A stretch of DNA of 64,000 nucleotides, taken from NCBI GenBank assembly GCA_032629725.1, contig JAFEVB010000015.1, positions 248,001-312,000 of the forward strand, in the 5' to 3' direction. The notes beneath the pieces were generated by a model. It was not told where the DNA came from. It worked only from the letters and a program-made list of their open reading frames with translations, and ran no database searches. Position numbers and translations under genes: made by a program. The DNA is from Gremmenia infestans. Its lineage: Eukaryota; Ascomycota; Leotiomycetes; Helotiales; Hamatocanthoscyphaceae. Shown piece by piece: positions 60,681 through 64,000 of the stretch. Numbering within the stretch: position 1 is the first letter of the stretch; every line of letters begins with the position of its first letter.

Positions 60681-62032
60681 TTAAGCCTTACCAGCGCCTT
60701 CTCGAATGTACGGCTCAAGAGGAAACAACTGCTCATCCTCCGTTATGTCCTTATATAACTCATCCCACCGCGGCTTTAATGCAGCCGGTGTCTCCCATGC
60801 CAGCTCGGGATCTCTCAGCCAGAGTCGAAGTAAATGTCTCCTGGACTTCTGTCAGTGTTTTAAACTATACATCTGGTTCCGTGTAACTTACTCCTGTCCA
60901 GGGGTATCCACAAAACCATCCCTAGCATGAAAAATACTCAAGTTGTTGACGTATTGCACGTCTCCTTTCTGGAAGTCTAGTGTCAGACTGAACTTCTCCG
61001 CTAGGAAGTGAAGTGCATCCAGAGCCTCGGCTTGCGCTTCAGTGATTGGGGGAATGTCTTTGCTTCTCGGGAGATGCAGAAATCCAGTAAACCCACGACG
61101 AGCATATTGAATTATGACACGCTCAGGAGTGTTTCCATGTGCAGGTGTATGGTGGAGAAGAGGCTTGAGAATGTACGGTTTTTCGGCATTACCGTAGCTA
61201 CAGACATTAGCTCCAAATCTATCTTCTTTATTTGTATCTTACCCGTCAAAGGCCCAATCTTCGGCCAGAGTCTTGATAACATCTGGTCTAGTCCTTGCGA
61301 GTTCGTTGTAAACTCTCCAGCTGCTTGCAAGCTTACTTTCGCCACCTTGAGCAGCCGTGTTCAGGGAAAATAACGAGACAATGTCTCCTGCATCCGTGTG
61401 GAACACTTGCTTGTCGGTCGTATATGCTGGAGCTCCAATATTCTTCGCCACTGCGGTCTGGCTAAGGTCCTTAATGTGGTTAAGCATAGTGGATTTCGAT
61501 ACTCCGTCTACAGTCGTTCTACCTTGACGGCCTCGGATGCTTCCAATGTAGGAAGATATGCCGGCATAGATGATGATATTCTCTTCCCTGGTATACTCAT
61601 CTACCAGAAGACCTCTGAGAACAAAAAATCCTCGACCGGCTTGTAATGCTTGGGCTTCTTGGCGGAGTATTGGACCAAGTTCTGGCAAGGGGAAAGTATC
61701 TTGGTTGACATGGCCAATAGGTTTGCCTTGACCTGCAAGGTTTAACATTGAAGAAAAGTACAGAGTCACTAATTATTTTCTGACTTACTTTTGAACTTTA
61801 ACAGCGCTTTGTGAATTTCCTGAAGTTGAGAGTCGGTCAAAGACAATGTCCACTGATTTTCATCAGTGAAATCTTTTCCCTCCCAGACCAAGCCCCCAGT
61901 AAGCTGTGTGGGAAATCCAGTTGGAAGGCTGGGATTCACCGGTCGTTGGGGCTTAAGGCGCTCAGTACGCAATTGATATTTCTCGAAGTTGGGGTGATAG
62001 GATATGTCTGGCTGTCTTTGCGTGAGAGCCAT
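60681..62032 (-). CDS. TauD/TfdA-type Fe(II)/2-oxoglutarate dioxygenase
   Basis: Exons 62032-61789, 61732-61243, 61197-60892 and 60840-60681 give 399 residues. The fold is that of TauD/TfdA enzymes, which hydroxylate taurine, sulphonates or related small molecules using iron and 2-oxoglutarate. The metal ligands are His193 and Asp195 (VFHTDAGDIVS) and a distal His335 (SIFHARDGF); Arg348 and Arg351 in RHLLRLWLRD would hold 2-oxoglutarate. Other family marks are GRGFFVLRGLLVDEYT, ISSYIGSIRGRQG and NHIKDLS. It is an intact member of the fungal group often annotated as TfdA-like; the substrate is unknown. It starts 377 bases from the divergent monooxygenase and is followed by the permease. Confidence 0.92.
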
Positions 62033-62409
62033 GATGTGTTGAGTGAGGGGTCAAGTTGCAACGGTGGCGAATTTATAATGCAGAAGCTCTCAGTATAGGG
62101 AACTAAAAGAAGGTAGACTCAGAGCGGCAAACTAAATTTTTGATCAAAGAATCGGGGGTTAGCATAAACGTCAATTTATTGGGAACATATCATAACAGAG
62201 ATTCATTGGTAATCGTAACTGTAAGCTTGGTGTTGAAAGGTCTTGGTTATCTAGCACGTGATATGCATATGGTGAAATGTGGAGTACAGATGACGAATTG
62301 TGAATCCTAGTTCTTAGCTGATAGAAAAGATAACAGGAAGTGTATTCTTACCAAGGGCTGTTACGAAGCAGATAATACTTTCTAGACGTCTTTGTGGTAG
62401 AGTTGAAAG
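62033..62409. promoter_or_regulatory. Shared divergent promoter with CACGTG box
   Basis: This 377-base gap drives the dioxygenase (minus) and the monooxygenase (plus). It contains CACGTGA with the core at 62255-62260, the core site of bHLH factors such as Cbf1 in the yeast methionine pathway. Whether such a factor acts here is inferred only. Confidence 0.45.
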
Positions 62410-64000
62410 ATGACCGGTGAGGGAAAAATCAAGTCCGTGGCGATTATAGGCGCCGGAGCAGCAGGTGAACTTCCTCTTTTTCGGAACATAAGCATTCGAG
62501 AATAGAGCTTACTGATTTTGTGTGAAAGGAGCTGCTGCTGCGGCGGCGCTCAAAGCCGAGAATTACTTTGATCGCATTCGAGTGTTTGAGCGTAGAGAAA
62601 CTGCGGGTGGGACATGGTGACTTTCTACAAACTATATCTGCTTTCCAATAGCGGCTAAAAAGAGCATAGGATACACGATCCAGACCCAGGAGTCGAACTC
62701 ACTATTCATCCAGGAGGCCTACCAGCAGATGTCGATCCGCGATTGGAGATTCCAAACGAGCTTCCAAAAGTCAAGTCACCGAATAAGCAAGAGCGATTTT
62801 TACGCACACCGATTTACAATTCTCTCACGTGAGCTGCTCGATTATCAAGAAGTGGAACACTAAGTTGATGAAAAATAGTACTAATGTTCCTGATATCGCC
62901 ATGTGCTTTTCGGATAGTCCCTTTCCGTACGGACCTTTTGTACCACATCACGTTCCACGTCAATATGTAGCGAGCTATTTCTCACTTCACGAGACCGATA
63001 CGTTCCTCGAGCTTAACACCACGGTGGAAGATCTTTCCAGGATCGCGAGCTCCTCGAGTAAACATACGGAACAATGGAAACTGACACTTCGGAAATATGA
63101 GCCTGCACGGCAACTTGATCTCTGGTGGGAAGAGACGTTTGATGCTGTGATCTTGGCAAATGGGCATTATTCGGTCCCTTTTGTATAGTGAATTCTATCT
63201 CCTCCAATTCCGTTATTCTGACCCTCATAGGTTCCTCAAGTCAAAGGGTTAGAGGCCTACACTAAAAAGTTCCCAGGGCGTGTTGTGCACTCCAAACATT
63301 ACCGCACGCCACTCCTCTACTCGAGCAAGAAGATTCTCACCATCGGTAACTCAGCGTCTGGTCACGACCTCACCGCCGAGCTGGTATCCTCGGCCCATCT
63401 CCCCGTCTACCAATCCAGGAGATCGAAATCTAGATGGGACGGCGATAAGCCTCCGCATGGCATTGCATGGAAACCGATAATCCGAGAGTATAAGCAAGAT
63501 GGCAGGATTATCTTTGAAGACGATACATACTTGGACGACGTCGATACTGTGATCTACTGCACAGGCTACAAAGCTTCATTCCCGTTCTGGAACGAAAAGG
63601 CCAATGGTCGGCCATTATGGGATTACGAGGCGAATAAAATTATTGGAGGCTACTGGCATACATTCTTCCAAGATTTCCGGACATTAGCTATAGTAGGCCT
63701 TCCGCGCGTGTTGACATTTAGGAGTTTTGAGTATCAGGCTATTGCACTAGCTCGCCTGTTCTCAGGTAGGAATTCAAAACCACTTCCACCGCTGGAAGAG
63801 CAGAGGAGATGGGACAGCGAAAGAGAGGAGGATAGAAGGAAGTCCGGAAAAAAGTTTCATGATATTGATTGGGAGACTGGGGAGACGGAACAGTGGCTGG
63901 GACGGATGTATGAAATTGCGGGATTGGGGACGCTGAAAGGAGATGGGAGGGTACCGCCTGTTCTGGGAAAGGATTTGATTTGGGCAATAGAGAATTTGAA
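62410..64000 (+). CDS. Flavin-containing monooxygenase (3' end outside window)
   Basis: An FAD- and NADPH-dependent oxygenase of soft N or S centres. Exons 62410-62464, 62529-62616, 62670-62828, 62879-63182 and 63231 onward; the frame is open to the last base, so the C-terminus is missing. GAGAAGA at residues 14-20 is the FAD loop, completed across the first splice. FERRETAGGTW follows. The FMO signature FPGRVVHSKHYR is perfect (FxGxxxHxxxY/F). GNSASGHD is the NADPH loop, and VIYCTGYKASFPF the ATGY-like element. The start is the first ATG and gives the usual short lead to the FAD loop. It is divergent from the dioxygenase, which suggests shared control. Confidence 0.92.

Noticed and set aside
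1..64000. Secondary-metabolite gene cluster
   Set aside because: SDR, FMO, dioxygenase and MFS genes are present, but no polyketide synthase, peptide synthetase, terpene cyclase or cluster regulator was seen.

Overview
The window is genomic DNA of a filamentous ascomycete (Pezizomycotina). Genes are widely spaced, many are split by short introns of about 45-60 bases with GT-AG ends and CTRAC-like branch sites, and several families are typical of moulds: an AzgA purine permease, a 2EXR protein, a Pho85-type CDK, a PL4 rhamnogalacturonan lyase and an Argonaute of the QDE-2 type. The protein flavour suggests Leotiomycetes (Helotiales), but that is an impression and was not tested. No rRNA, tRNA, CRISPR array or prokaryotic operon was seen. 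Exon structures were worked out by hand from splice sites and reading phase. Where exon sums divide by three and the joins restore family motifs, the models are probably right.

Layout. 1-3.5 kb is decayed, gene-poor DNA. 3.6-5.2 kb holds a secreted Gly/Ser/Asn-repeat protein, convergent with an AzgA purine permease (5.5-7.5 kb). 9.3-11.3 kb is a long protein with a degenerate methyltransferase-like C-terminus, and 14.2-14.9 kb is a 2EXR protein. 17.2-19.6 kb is a 12-exon alpha-glucoside/sugar permease, and 20.8-21.9 kb a short-chain dehydrogenase. 22.7-24.1 kb is a degenerate Hsp70-like ATPase, 24.6-25.9 kb an unknown coiled-coil protein, and 26.4-27.6 kb a degenerate PaaK-like adenylate-forming enzyme. 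A 4 kb desert follows. 31.6-33.0 kb is a Pho85-family kinase, divergent from a septin-like GTPase with a C-terminal membrane segment (33.6-35.9 kb). After another 3.4 kb desert come an unknown polytopic membrane protein (39.3-40.7 kb), a large coiled-coil protein with three LD motifs (42.6-45.2 kb), an MFS exporter of DHA1 type (47.2-49.0 kb) and a PL4 rhamnogalacturonan lyase (50.1-51.9 kb).

A fold-back element (MITE-like, terminal inverted repeats of about 89 bp) lies at 49.69-50.01 kb. From 52.7 to 57.5 kb there is a cluster of broken genes. One is an unrecognised relic. One is a DEDDh-type exonuclease of the Gfd2/YDR514C family with two in-frame stops. The third is an Argonaute reduced to its PIWI half, with a stop and several frameshifts. 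The last two are RNA-silencing-related and divergent, so this looks like a dead small-RNA locus.

58-64 kb returns to intact genes: a Mup1-type methionine permease, a TauD/TfdA-type Fe(II)/2-oxoglutarate dioxygenase and, divergent from it, a flavin monooxygenase that runs off the window. They could form a small sulphur- or amine-scavenging group. The shared promoter contains a CACGTG box. A 9-mer, TACTCCGTA or its complement, occurs six times, always between genes.
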